From Roseibium sp. Sym1 (lineage in GTDB: Bacteria > Pseudomonadota > Alphaproteobacteria > Rhizobiales > Stappiaceae), in the NCBI RefSeq assembly GCF_027359675.1, contig NZ_CP114786.1:248001-312000 (forward strand): a stretch of 64,000 nt of DNA, given 5' to 3'. This document shows positions 42,502-50,544 of this stretch, piece by piece (position 1 is the first letter of the stretch; each line of letters begins with the position of its first letter). Below the pieces are notes generated by a model that was not told where the DNA came from, made no database searches, and saw nothing but the letters and a program-made list of their open reading frames with translations. Made by a program: the position numbers and the translations under genes.

Positions 42502-44049
42502 ATGGACCAGGCTCAATCCCAAGATGAAGCTCTTGCGTTTCTGGGCAACCTGCCATCCGACGACCCGAACCGGCCGGAGGTCAAGCGGATCGACACCCAT
42601 GCCAACATTGTCTTCCTGGTCGGCACCCGGGCCTACAAGGTCAAGCGCGCAATACGCTACCCGTTCCTCGATTATTCGACACTGCCTCTGCGCGAGGAAG
42701 CCTGCAAGGCGGAAATCACCTGCAATGGTCTGAATGCCCCGCAGATCTACCGCCGCGCGCTGCCGGTCACCCGCGAGGCCAATGGCGGCCTGGCCCTGGA
42801 CGGTGGCGGCGACACGGTTGAATGGGTGGTCGAAATGAACCGTTTCGAGCGCCGCAACGAGCTTGACGTGATGGCGCAAAGGGGACCGTTCGCGGATGAC
42901 CTGTCCGACCGGCTGGCCGACATGATGGTGGCGGCCCACGACGCCGCTCCCCTCCGTGACGGCGCCGGTTTTCAAGCCGAGCTGGCCGCTTACGTGGAGC
43001 AGAACGAAGCCGCCTTTCATGAACACCCCGAGCTTTTCCCGGCCGGGGAGGTGCGCCATCTGAGCGATACCGCGCGCACGGTTCTCGCAAGCCTTCACGA
43101 GCTGATCCTGCGGCGGGGCGACCAGGGCCTGGTGCGGCGCTGCCATGGCGACGCGCATTTGCGCAACATCGTCCTGATCGACCAGGTCCCTGTCCTGTTC
43201 GACGCGGTCGAATTCTCCGACGCCATAGCCACCGGGGACGTTCTCTACGACCTTGCCTTCCTGCTGATGGATCTGTGGGAGCGCGACCAGCCGCGTGCCG
43301 CCAACCGGGTGTTCAACCGCTACTTGGACAAGAGCCGGCTGGACACGCATCCGGAAGGGCTCGCCGCCTTGCCGTTCTACCTGATGATGCGCGCGGCGAT
43401 CCGGTCCAAGATCGCCGCCAGCGCCGCCCTGACCCAGTCGGACGAGACGGAGAAACAGCAGCAGCAGAACCAGGCAAAAGCCTATTTCCGCTATGCGCTC
43501 GCCTTTCTCGAGCCGTCGCGCCCCGGACTGGTGGCAATCGGCGGGCTGTCCGGCACGGGCAAGACCACGCTGGCCTATGACATCGCGTCCGGCATCGGGC
43601 GAGCACCCGGTGCGCGTGTCCTGCGCACCGACGTGATGCGCAAGCGCCTGCTCGGTATTGCAGAAACTGACAAGGCGCCGCCGGAAGCCTACACCAAGGA
43701 AGCCTCGCAACGGGTCTACCATGCTCTGGACGACACCATCCAGGGTGTTCTGGCTGCCGGGCATTCGGCCATTTTCGACGCCGTGTTCGCAGACGAAAAC
43801 GAGCGCGACCGCATTGAAGGAATCGCAAGACGCGTCGAGGCGGGGTTTTCGGGCCTGTGGCTGACAGCGCCGGCGGAGGTCCTTAAGGAACGCGTTGGCC
43901 AACGTGCCGGAGACGCTTCGGATGCCACCACCGAAGTGGTCGACACCCAGCTCGGCTACGACATCGGCGAGATGTCCTGGGCGGAGGTCGATGCGGGCGC
44001 GGGCAAGGAAGAAACAGCCGACCGCGCCCGAAAGGCGCTTGGCCTATAG
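42502..44049 (+). CDS. Phosphotransferase-like/P-loop kinase fusion (COG2187-COG0645 type)
   Basis: 515 residues from ATG 42502 (AAGGA upstream). The N-terminal half (about 1-330) is an aminoglycoside phosphotransferase-like kinase fold with CHGDAHLRNIVL as catalytic loop and VLFDAVEFSDAIATGDVLYDLAFLLMD as metal-binding segment. The C-terminal half is a P-loop ATPase with GLSGTGKTT (347-355) and RTDVMRKRLLG downstream, gluconate-kinase-like. The fusion is a known bacterial family of unknown substrate. It overlaps azlD by six bases at the convergent stops. Confidence 0.85.
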   Translation: MDQAQSQDEALAFLGNLPSDDPNRPEVKRIDTHANIVFLVGTRAYKVKRAIRYPFLDYSTLPLREEACKAEITCNGLNAPQIYRRALPVTREANGGLALDGGGDTVEWVVEMNRFERRNELDVMAQRGPFADDLSDRLADMMVAAHDAAPLRDGAGFQAELAAYVEQNEAAFHEHPELFPAGEVRHLSDTARTVLASLHELILRRGDQGLVRRCHGDAHLRNIVLIDQVPVLFDAVEFSDAIATGDVLYDLAFLLMDLWERDQPRAANRVFNRYLDKSRLDTHPEGLAALPFYLMMRAAIRSKIAASAALTQSDETEKQQQQNQAKAYFRYALAFLEPSRPGLVAIGGLSGTGKTTLAYDIASGIGRAPGARVLRTDVMRKRLLGIAETDKAPPEAYTKEASQRVYHALDDTIQGVLAAGHSAIFDAVFADENERDRIEGIARRVEAGFSGLWLTAPAEVLKERVGQRAGDASDATTEVVDTQLGYDIGEMSWAEVDAGAGKEETADRARKALGL

Positions 44050-44376
44050 GCCCGCCGCCCTCAGCGCCGCGGCGGCGCCGACTGCAAAAAACACGGCGAC
44101 ATATTCCTTGCGCAGCTTGATCTGGGCAACTGCGGCAACGACGAGACACAAGGCGACGGCAACGCCGCCCTTGAGCACGATCGGGAATATGGTGGAGACG
44201 ATGATCGCTCCCGGCAGCGCCTCCAGCCCGCGCCGCACCCTGTCCGTGATCGGCAGCCGGCCCATGATCCAGTAGCCCCCGGCCCTGAGCGAGTAGGTGA
44301 CGGCCACCATGCCGAAAACGGCGGTGACGAACATCATGTCCGCGGAAAAAAGTCCCTCAGTCATCGAGCCCCTCAA
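44044..44376 (-). CDS. azlD: Branched-chain amino acid exporter small subunit
   Basis: 110-residue membrane protein with three to four helices (FVTAVFGMVAVTYSLRAGGYWI, AIIVSTIFPIVL, VALCLVVAAVA, VAVFFAVGAAAALRAAGL). It is the partner of AzlC in the LIV-E exporter. Its ATG overlaps the azlC stop by four bases. Confidence 0.9.
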   Translation of the reverse strand: MRGSMTEGLFSADMMFVTAVFGMVAVTYSLRAGGYWIMGRLPITDRVRRGLEALPGAIIVSTIFPIVLKGGVAVALCLVVAAVAQIKLRKEYVAVFFAVGAAAALRAAGL

Positions 44377-45074
44377 TCATCTAGATAGGCCCCCGCGAAC
44401 GCACCGGCGATGGCACCGGTGAAAATGCTCCAGTACCCGCCGACCAGATACCAGGTCAGACCGGCGACGCCCCCTGCCACCATCCAGCTGACCGTCTGGC
44501 GCTTGCCTTTCCAGAGCGGCACCAGCAGCGCCGCGAAAAAGGCCGGCAGGACAACATCCAGGCCGAAGGCCTTCGGATCGGAGATCAGGCTTCCCGTGAA
44601 ATAGCCCGGCACCACCGCCAGCGACCAGATTGCCCAGCAGAACAGGCCGCCGCCGAGATAGACCCCCCAGTCGCGTGTGCCCTTGTCATATTCGGTAATC
44701 GCCAGCAGCCAGTTGAGATCGGTGAGGAAGAACAGCGCCGGATAGGTCTGCCACGCGGGCACCTGGCCGAGCCACGGCCTGAGGCTGGCACCGATCAGGA
44801 GCATGCGCATGTTGACCGCCGCCGTCACGCCGATCATGGCGATCACCAGCCCCCAGGTGAGCGGACTGCCATAGACTTCCATGGCCACGAACTGGCTGGC
44901 ACCGGCAAAGACCAGGGAGTTCATCATGACCGTTTCGAGGAAACTCAGGCCCTTCTGGGCTGCGACCGTGCCGAACACGAGGCCAAGCGCGATAATGCCC
45001 GGTGTTGCCGGAAAGCACAGCGTCGCTCCCCGCACACAGCCATCAAGGCTGATGGTGACATTCTTCTTCAGCAT
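44373..45074 (-). CDS. azlC: Branched-chain amino acid exporter large subunit
   Basis: 233-residue membrane subunit. It has the AzlC strings PGIIALGLVFGTVAAQKGLS, SLVFAGASQFVAMEV, and FFLTDLNWLLAI. With AzlD it exports valine, leucine and isoleucine analogues. Followed by azlD, overlapping. Expected promoter in the 137 bp up to 45211. Confidence 0.92.
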   Translation of the reverse strand: MLKKNVTISLDGCVRGATLCFPATPGIIALGLVFGTVAAQKGLSFLETVMMNSLVFAGASQFVAMEVYGSPLTWGLVIAMIGVTAAVNMRMLLIGASLRPWLGQVPAWQTYPALFFLTDLNWLLAITEYDKGTRDWGVYLGGGLFCWAIWSLAVVPGYFTGSLISDPKAFGLDVVLPAFFAALLVPLWKGKRQTVSWMVAGGVAGLTWYLVGGYWSIFTGAIAGAFAGAYLDD

Positions 45075-45211
45075 TTCATTCCAAGGGTATCAGGCCAAGG
45101 GTATTCGGGGCGACGCCCGGGCGGCATCGGAAAGGACCAGTATCCCTGATTGAACCTCTAGGTACCAATAAAACCTTTTGATCCACTCATCACCGATACT
45201 GCTTGAGCCCG

Positions 45212-46039
45212 TCAGAACAGGACACCGTAGATCATGCGCAGGCCGGTAAAGCCGAGGAACAGGGCAAATACCAGCTTGAGCTTTGACGGATCGATGGTGT
45301 GGGCGATCTTCGCCCCGAGCGGCGCAGAAAGGGTCGAGGCCGGAATGATCAGCAGAAAGCCGACAAGATTGACGTAGCCGAGGGACAGCGGCGGCAGGTT
45401 GTCGGCGCCGAGGCCGAACCAGATCGACATCGCGGTGCCGGGCACCGCGATGATCAGGCCGATGGCGGCGGCGGTGCCGACCGCCTTGCGGATCGGATAG
45501 TTGAACAGCGTCAAGGTCGGCACGCCCAGCGTCCCGCCACCAATGCCCATCATCACGGAGATGCCGCCGATCAGGAACCCGAGCACTTCCTTGACCGGTG
45601 AACCTGGCAGCTTGTCTGCCAGGTTGGCCCCGTCCTTGCGGAACATCATGTTGGCGGAAACCGCCAGCGCGACAAAGCCGAACACAAGGGTCAGAGCGCC
45701 GCCGGAAATGTTGCCGGCAAGTGTCGCGCCCGCGATCACGCCGAGCGCGATCGCCCACCACCAGCGCTTCAGGAGATCCATGTCGACGCTGCCGCGCTTG
45801 TAGTGCGAGCGCGCGGAAGAGGTCCCTGTGGCCAGGATCGTCGCCAGCGACGTGCCGACCGCGACATGCATCAGGACAGCGGGATCGATCTTCAGGGCCG
45901 TGAACATGTAGTAGAGCACCGGCACGATGACGATGCCGCCCCCGACGCCGAGCAGTCCGGCGACGATTCCCGCGACCACGCCCGTTGCCAGCAGTGCTGC
46001 GGCCAGAATGCCGAGCGAGAAAAGGCTGAGATCTTCCAC
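45212..46039 (-). CDS. TauE/SafE-family sulfite/organosulfur permease
   Basis: 275 residues, eight membrane helices. Two TauE repeats are visible: GIVAGLLGVGGGIVIVPVLYYMF near the start and the GISVMMGIGGGTLGVPTLTLF block in the second half. GTG start with GGAGACA before. The family moves sulfite, taurine-derived or other small anions outward; no sulfur genes are near to narrow this. Upstream of azlC on the same strand, 137 bp apart. Confidence 0.9.
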   Translation of the reverse strand: MEDLSLFSLGILAAALLATGVVAGIVAGLLGVGGGIVIVPVLYYMFTALKIDPAVLMHVAVGTSLATILATGTSSARSHYKRGSVDMDLLKRWWWAIALGVIAGATLAGNISGGALTLVFGFVALAVSANMMFRKDGANLADKLPGSPVKEVLGFLIGGISVMMGIGGGTLGVPTLTLFNYPIRKAVGTAAAIGLIIAVPGTAMSIWFGLGADNLPPLSLGYVNLVGFLLIIPASTLSAPLGAKIAHTIDPSKLKLVFALFLGFTGLRMIYGVLF

Positions 46040-46218
46040 GTCTGTCTCCTCGTTGCCGCCACGCCCGCACTTGCGCGGCCCCTTGCGCTTAGACCAGGCC
46101 GGCGCAAAATGCCAGCCATGCCCATGGACAATCTGTTTTCACGGAGGCTTGCCGCCATCTTGAAGTCGGCTGCGAATATGGACAAAGTTGCTGCAACAGC
46201 TTGCGCGCGGGAGGGAGA

Positions 46219-46785
46219 ATGACCGGATACCGGCTTGCACTTTACACATTCGGGCAGTTCCGCACCCGGGCGGATCATCCGGATGTCGACATCTTCCACG
46301 CAGAGGAACCCAGGGTCTGGGCGGCGATGGAACGCGCCGAAGGCTTCATCGCCCGCTCCGGTTATGACGACGAGCCGGGCCCCGACAGCTGGGGCGAGCA
46401 GGTCTATCCGCGCTACTGGCAGGACAACGGCGACGGCTGGGCCCCGTCGATCATCTCGATCTGGCAGGACCTGGAAACCGCCATGGCCGCGGTCTATCGC
46501 GGGCCGCATGCGGAGATCCTGCGCGAAGGCCCCAAATTCATGCAGGAAGACACCGACTATCCCGCCTATGTGCTGTGGTGGGTGCCGGACACCCATCAGC
46601 CGGACTGGGAGGAAGCCGTCGAACGGTTCGAGCTTCTGGGCGACACAGGCCCCTCCCCCGAGGCCTTCAGCTTCAAGGCCGCGTTCGACCCTGCCGGCAA
46701 GCCGGTCACCGCGAACAGCGACCTCGCCCGGCAGATCGCGGAACGCAACCGCCTGCGCGCGGAAGCCCCCAAGGCGGTGCAGTAG
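46219..46785 (+). CDS. DUF3291 family protein
   Basis: 188 residues from ATG 46219 (GGGAG seven bases before). It matches DUF3291: YRLALYTFGQFRTRADHPDVDIF, WEDLETAMAAVYRGPHAE, and YVLWWVPDTHQPDWEEAVERFE. The last string resembles the ABM monooxygenase-like ferredoxin fold. Unknown function. Divergent from the TauE gene (179 bp). Confidence 0.8.
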   Translation: MTGYRLALYTFGQFRTRADHPDVDIFHAEEPRVWAAMERAEGFIARSGYDDEPGPDSWGEQVYPRYWQDNGDGWAPSIISIWQDLETAMAAVYRGPHAEILREGPKFMQEDTDYPAYVLWWVPDTHQPDWEEAVERFELLGDTGPSPEAFSFKAAFDPAGKPVTANSDLARQIAERNRLRAEAPKAVQ

Positions 46786-46801
46786 CCATTGTTCAAGAAT
46801 T

Positions 46802-46823
46802 GATGACTAATCGTCAAACTTCT
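46802..46823 (+). promoter_or_regulatory. Inverted repeat upstream of the pirin gene
   Basis: TTGATGA (at about 46799) and TCGTCAA are 7-bp arms with one mismatch and a four-base centre. It lies about 100 bp before the pirin start, a possible operator; it is not the TTGA-N6-TCAA spacing of FNR. Confidence 0.3.
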
Positions 46824-46914
46824 TCGGAATTGTAAAGCGGTTTGGCCAAGCCAATCTTAGACCCAACAACGCACGGACCTCTCCGTGCCGACACATTTGG
46901 GAAAGGATTGACCC

Positions 46915-47619
46915 ATGAACCAGATACTGCGTCCGTCCGAGGCGCGCGGCGATGCCGATTTCGGCTGGCTGAAGAGCAAGCACACCTTCTCCTTCGGATC
47001 CTACTTCGATCCGAACCATATCGGCTTCGGCGCCCTGCGCGTCATCAACGAGGACCGGGTCGCGCCGGGAGCCGGGTTCCCGACCCACCCGCACCAGAAC
47101 ATGGAAATCATCTCCTATGTCGTTTCGGGTGGACTGGAACACAAGGATTCGCTCGGCACCGGGTCGGTGATCCGCCCCGGGGACCTGCAGCGCATGAGCG
47201 CCGGCACCGGCGTGCGCCACAGCGAGTACAATCAGTCCGACACGGATCCGGTCCACTTCCTGCAGATCTGGATCGTGCCCGAAGAGGACGGCCTTGAGCC
47301 GGGCTATGAGCAGAAGGCCTTTCCGGCGCCTGAAAGGGAAAACACCCTGCGCCTGATCGGCTCGCGGGACGGCCGTGACGGTTCGCTCACGATCCACCAG
47401 GATGTCGACCTCTATGCTTCGCTGCTCGGCGCTGACCGGACGCTCGCGTTCGACATCAAACCCGGCCGCAAGGTCTGGCTGCAACTGGTCAAGGGTGGGC
47501 TCTCGGTAAACGGCCAGCAGCTGACCGCCGGTGACGGCCTCGGACTGCTCGACGCGGGCGCCATTTCGCTGGCAGCGACCGAAACCGCGGAATTCCTGTT
47601 GTTCGACCTGGCAGCGTAA
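46915..47619 (+). CDS. Pirin-family bicupin protein (YhhW-like)
   Basis: 234 residues. Metal ligands of the N-terminal cupin are visible in GAGFPTHPHQNMEIISYVVSGGLEHKDSLG (H-x-H, E and the later H in GTGVRHSEYNQS). The SYFDPNHIGFGALRVINEDRV string is typical. YhhW relatives show quercetinase activity in vitro, but the physiological role is unknown. AAAGGA precedes the ATG. Confidence 0.92.
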   Translation: MNQILRPSEARGDADFGWLKSKHTFSFGSYFDPNHIGFGALRVINEDRVAPGAGFPTHPHQNMEIISYVVSGGLEHKDSLGTGSVIRPGDLQRMSAGTGVRHSEYNQSDTDPVHFLQIWIVPEEDGLEPGYEQKAFPAPERENTLRLIGSRDGRDGSLTIHQDVDLYASLLGADRTLAFDIKPGRKVWLQLVKGGLSVNGQQLTAGDGLGLLDAGAISLAATETAEFLLFDLAA

Positions 47620-47660
47620 GACACAAAGGCGCGGTCACCCTGCCGCGCCACATAAAAAAC

Positions 47661-47766
47661 TCATCCTGAGGAGGACCGCGAGGTCCGTCTCGAAGGATCG
47701 GCCACATGCTCGGGAACAAGCTGCCGCTCCTTCGAGACAGCGCTATCGCGCTTCCTCAGGATGACG
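47661..47766. repeat. Inverted pair of REP-like units
   Basis: Unit 1 (47661-47705, TCATCCTGAGGAGGACCG...CTCGAAGGATCGGCCAC) and unit 2 (47727-47766, CTCCTTCGAGACAGCG...CTTCCTCAGGATGACG) are inverted. Same family as 41754-41902 and 17060-17118. It fills most of the 217-bp gap 47620-47836. Confidence 0.85.
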
Positions 47767-47836
47767 ACTTTGGTCTGGGCACGCTTTGTGCCCGCAGAAC
47801 AACATCGCTCCCCGCAGTGTCATGAGGAACCACACG

Positions 47837-48130
47837 ATGTCCCCCGTCATCACCCTAGAACAGGACGGCACCAAGGGGCGTTATGCCGCCATTGTCGACG
47901 GCATCGACGTGCCAGCCGAGTTGACGTTCTCCATCGTCAACGATCACCTGATCATCGCCGATCACACAGGTGTGCCTGACTCTATGCGCGGCATGGGTGT
48001 CGGCAAGCTGCTGGTGGAGCGTCTGGTGGCGGATGCCCGCAAGAAGCAGGTGAAGATCATCCCGCTCTGTCCTTACGTCAAAGCGCAATATCAGAAACAT
48101 CCCGACTGGGCGGACGTGTTCCAGGGATAG
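47837..48130 (+). CDS. Small GNAT N-acetyltransferase (YjdJ-like)
   Basis: 97 residues from ATG 47837. It has the short acetyl-CoA loop GMGVGKLLVERLV and the ending VKIIPLCPYVKAQYQKHPDWADVF, the PLCPYV...P..Y/WADV pattern of the YjdJ/GNATyl-like group of stand-alone acetyltransferases. Target unknown. The upstream ATG 47786 would add 17 residues unlike the family. Confidence 0.88.
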   Translation: MSPVITLEQDGTKGRYAAIVDGIDVPAELTFSIVNDHLIIADHTGVPDSMRGMGVGKLLVERLVADARKKQVKIIPLCPYVKAQYQKHPDWADVFQG

Positions 48131-48156
48131 GACTGGGCACCGGTACGCCCGAACGA

Positions 48157-48645
48157 TCAGCTCGCCGGTTCGTCCGACCTGGCGCCTGCCTCGCAGCCGC
48201 GGACTGTATAAAGAGCATTGGTGAGCAGCTCACCGGCCTCATCGAAGGCCGCTCCGGTCACATCGGATCCGGCATTGGCCAGGCCCGCTGCGGCGAGCTT
48301 GATATCGGCAAGGTTCGCGTTCAGTTCCTTGAGCTGACGGGCTACCTCCCAATGATCCTGGAGATCCGGATCGGATAGTTGCGCCGAGAGGGACTCGATG
48401 CGTCCGTCGAGAGCTTCCAACCGTGTCCTGAACTCCGTGGGCGACACGTCAAGGCGGGCAAGCGCCGCGTCGGTCACGGTACCGGCAATCCGGTCACCGG
48501 CTATTTCCACACGGTTCAGCACGATCAGCGACAGAACGCAGGCGGTGATGACCAGCAAGGCGGTGGCGTTGACCAGCGCCAGCAGCAACTGGCCCGGCAG
48601 CCGCAACAACCGTCCGCCAAGACCCGGAGACTCGTAAGAGGACAT
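48157..48645 (-). CDS. Single-pass membrane protein of unknown function
   Basis: 162 residues from ATG 48645. It has one membrane helix (LLLALVNATALLVITACVLSLIVL), then a helical region with coiled-coil character, LEALDGRIESLSAQLSD and ARQLKELNANLADIKLA. The C-terminus RGCEAGARSDEPAS holds a lone Cys. I do not recognise a family. Upstream gap to tRNA-His is 107 bp. Confidence 0.7.
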   Translation of the reverse strand: MSSYESPGLGGRLLRLPGQLLLALVNATALLVITACVLSLIVLNRVEIAGDRIAGTVTDAALARLDVSPTEFRTRLEALDGRIESLSAQLSDPDLQDHWEVARQLKELNANLADIKLAAAGLANAGSDVTGAAFDEAGELLTNALYTVRGCEAGARSDEPAS

Positions 48646-48752
48646 CGCGCGCTCCTTTGAAGACCATGCAGCCATTCAGCCTGAGTCCGGACAAACGCTC
48701 AACTCCACGGCGACAGAAAATGCCGCGCATCAACTTCTAATATTTCAGGGAG

Positions 48753-48829
48753 TGGTACAGACGAGTGGATTCGAACCACCGACCTTCGGAGCCACAATCC
48801 GACGCTCTAACCAACTGAGCTACGTCTGC
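48753..48829 (-). tRNA. tRNA-His (GTG anticodon)
   Basis: The minus strand reads as a full cloverleaf. The acceptor GCAGACG pairs with CGTCTGT (first pair G1-U72), the D arm is AGCTCAGTTGGTTAGAGC, the anticodon loop TTGTGGC gives GUG, the T arm GGTTCGAATCC, then A73 and an encoded CCA. The base before G1 is A, so the usual G-1 is absent. Lack of G-1 and the U72/A73 pair is the known alphaproteobacterial form, with a matching divergent histidyl-tRNA synthetase. Confidence 0.96.
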
Positions 48830-48952
48830 TAAGGTCGTCAACAAGGCGAGGACATTACCTGTCCGGACCGCCTGTTTCAAGGGCGTCTTCTAACGCCGTT
48901 TTTCCAAACCGGCAAGCGCGAATTTTCGGAAAATTCCGACTTGTTGAAAAGC

Positions 48953-48981
48953 AAATGCCCGGGGCCATGCCCCGGGCATTT
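48953..48981 (-). terminator. Terminator after the phasin 1 gene
   Basis: AAATGCCCGGGGC/GCCCCGGGCATTT stem (48953-48965 with 48969-48981), three-base loop, then GCTTTT on the minus strand. It lies 39 bases after the phasin stop. Confidence 0.82.
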
Positions 48982-49019
48982 CATCTGATTGCCGCAGCTT
49001 TCGCGCGGGAAAAGCCGGA

Positions 49020-49535
49020 TCAGTTGACCTTGAGGTCCTTGAAGGACTTCTCGACAGCTTCCTTGACCGGAGCGGAAACGTCGGTGCCGAGCTTGGTGGC
49101 CAGGTCCTGCATTTCCTTGGTCTGGGCGCTGAGCGCGTCGAACTGGCTGCGTGCGAAAGTGGACTGCAGCTCGATGGCTTCGGCCAGGCTCTTCACGGAC
49201 ATGATGTCCTTGATGAAGGTGAAGGTTGCGTCGGCATTTGCCTTGGCAGCGTCGACGGCCTTGTGGTTGAACTCGACAACGCCCTGGCGGGAAGTTTCGA
49301 ACGTGTCTTCCATCAGGTCGGTCGCATCTTCAGCAGCGGTCTTGACCTTGGAATAAGCTTCACGGGCGTTCTCGATGCCTTTTTCCGTGGCTTCACGGAA
49401 CGCAGCCGGAACTTCCATCTTGGGCATTGCGAATGCCTCGAAATCCGGGAAAGCAACGCCAGCAGGGGCGGCTTTCGCCTTGGTGGTGCGGGATTTCGAT
49501 GCCGTTTTGGCCGATGCAGTGGTTGTGTCAGTCAT
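49020..49535 (-). CDS. Phasin family protein 1
   Basis: 171 residues from ATG 49535 (GGAGATGAG upstream). It coats polyhydroxyalkanoate granules. An Ala/Lys/Ser/Thr-rich leader (ASAKTASKSRTTKAKAAPAG) is followed by the phasin helical domain (FREATEKGIENAREAYSKVK, EFNHKAVDAAKANADATFTFIKD, and EAIELQSTFARSQFDALSAQTKEMQ). The basic leader resembles the DNA-binding-like tails of some phasins. Pairs with a second phasin upstream. Confidence 0.92.
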   Translation of the reverse strand: MTDTTTASAKTASKSRTTKAKAAPAGVAFPDFEAFAMPKMEVPAAFREATEKGIENAREAYSKVKTAAEDATDLMEDTFETSRQGVVEFNHKAVDAAKANADATFTFIKDIMSVKSLAEAIELQSTFARSQFDALSAQTKEMQDLATKLGTDVSAPVKEAVEKSFKDLKVN

Positions 49536-49642
49536 GATCTCATCTCCTTGAGTTCGGATGCGATCATTGGTGTGTTTCGTTTCCGCCGGATGTCTGCCGG
49601 CGGACCCTGTCGTCATCCGCATCCCCTACATAATGCAGGTCG

Positions 49643-49672
49643 TGCTGCATTGCAACATTTTTTTGCAGTGCA
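49643..49672. promoter_or_regulatory. TGCA-rich PhaR-like operator, cluster 1
   Basis: TGCTGCATTGCAACA (49643-49657) and TGCAGTGCA (49664-49672) lie 110-140 bp upstream of phasin 1. PhaR/PhbR regulators recognise TGC-rich sites with TGCA motifs. A T run connects the two half-clusters. Confidence 0.55.
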
Positions 49673-49833
49673 CAACAAACTTTCCGGAGGGGAATGCTGA
49701 TGTCCGGCCGTTTCCGATGCATGACTTCAGTCACGCCAGGCCCGTCGGATGCGGGAACGGCTGCCGTGATATGTGCTGGGCCAGCCGGACCGGTCTGCGG
49801 AAGCACGGCCATAAAATACAACCAAAACAGGCA

Positions 49834-49856
49834 TATTGCAATGCAATGCAACATGC
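49834..49856. promoter_or_regulatory. TGCA-rich PhaR-like operator, cluster 2
   Basis: ATTGCAATGCAATGCAACATGC contains three overlapping TGCAA units. The same octad TTGCAATGCA (as its complement TGCATTGCAA) is in cluster 1. It lies 41 bp after the phasin 2 stop and 300 bp upstream of phasin 1. Confidence 0.5.
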
Positions 49857-49897
49857 GCCGGCGCGGGGCGGAACGGCCCCGCGCCGGATATCAGGGC

Positions 49898-50284
49898 TCA
49901 CTTCTTCTGAGCAGCCTTGGTGGCGTCCTGGACGGCCTTGGTGGCCGAGTTGGAGAATTCGCGGGCCTGCTCGCCAAGCGACTCCATCTGGCCGCGCAGA
50001 TAGTCCTGCTGCAGTTTCATCATGTCCTCGACATTGTCGGCCTTGACCAGTTGCTGCGCGAACTTGAAGGCCGCATTGACGTGCTCTTCGGCATAGGTCA
50101 GCGCCTTCTTGTTGACATCCGCCGCACCGGCCTGGACTGCCGTTGCGCTGTCTTCGGCGTTGCTGACCGCCTTTTGGGTGGCCCCCATGAAATCGTCGAA
50201 GGCCTTGCGGGCCTGATCAACGCTTTTCTCCGCGAAATCGCGCATCTGATCGGGGACTTCGAAACCAGTCTTGTCTGTGCTCAT
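49898..50284 (-). CDS. Phasin family protein 2
   Basis: 128 residues from ATG 50284. Markers are FEVPDQMRDFAEKSVDQARKAFDDFM, NKKALTYAEEHVNAAFKFAQQLVKADNVEDMMKLQQDYLRGQM, as in the phasin_2 family. Short compared with phasin 1 and without the basic leader. The two genes are tandem on the same strand. AGGAGCGCC lies upstream of the start. Confidence 0.92.
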   Translation of the reverse strand: MSTDKTGFEVPDQMRDFAEKSVDQARKAFDDFMGATQKAVSNAEDSATAVQAGAADVNKKALTYAEEHVNAAFKFAQQLVKADNVEDMMKLQQDYLRGQMESLGEQAREFSNSATKAVQDATKAAQKK

Positions 50285-50544
50285 GTCGGCGCTCCTCAGG
50301 TCGACCACAGGGAACGGCTGTTCTCCTGAATTCCTTCCATGCCAAAAATTCGTAACACGCTGATTGCAGTACGGCAAACTTGTCCGGTCGGATTAACCAC
50401 GCCTTCACGTAACCCCTTTAGCAACCTTGCTTTACGTGGACGACGCGGGCGATTGCTTGTATTAACGGAGTGTTTACCAATGCAGGCAAATCCGGCGCCG
50501 CGCACCTGAGCAACTGGGGTCATGGACCCGTTTGGAGCAGAGCC
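50285..50544. promoter_or_regulatory. Divergent promoter region between phasin 2 and the large kinase
   Basis: TTAACC at 50394-50399 and TTAACG at 50463-50468 are CtrA-like half-sites, 69 bp apart, but no canonical TTAA-N7-TTAA exists. An ATG-free upstream start for the kinase at TTG/GTG 50470 is possible and would add 25 residues. Confidence 0.3.

Larger units (their letters stand above)
49536..49897. other. 362-bp gap between the phasin genes
   Basis: It contains the two TGCA-rich clusters (49643-49672 and 49834-49856). There is no further gene; an open frame on the plus strand, 49694-50329, is antisense to phasin 2 and has no family character. Confidence 0.6.

Noticed and set aside
49694..50329. 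211-residue open frame on the plus strand in the phasin region
   Set aside because: Overlaps phasin 2 on the opposite strand; no recognisable domain.
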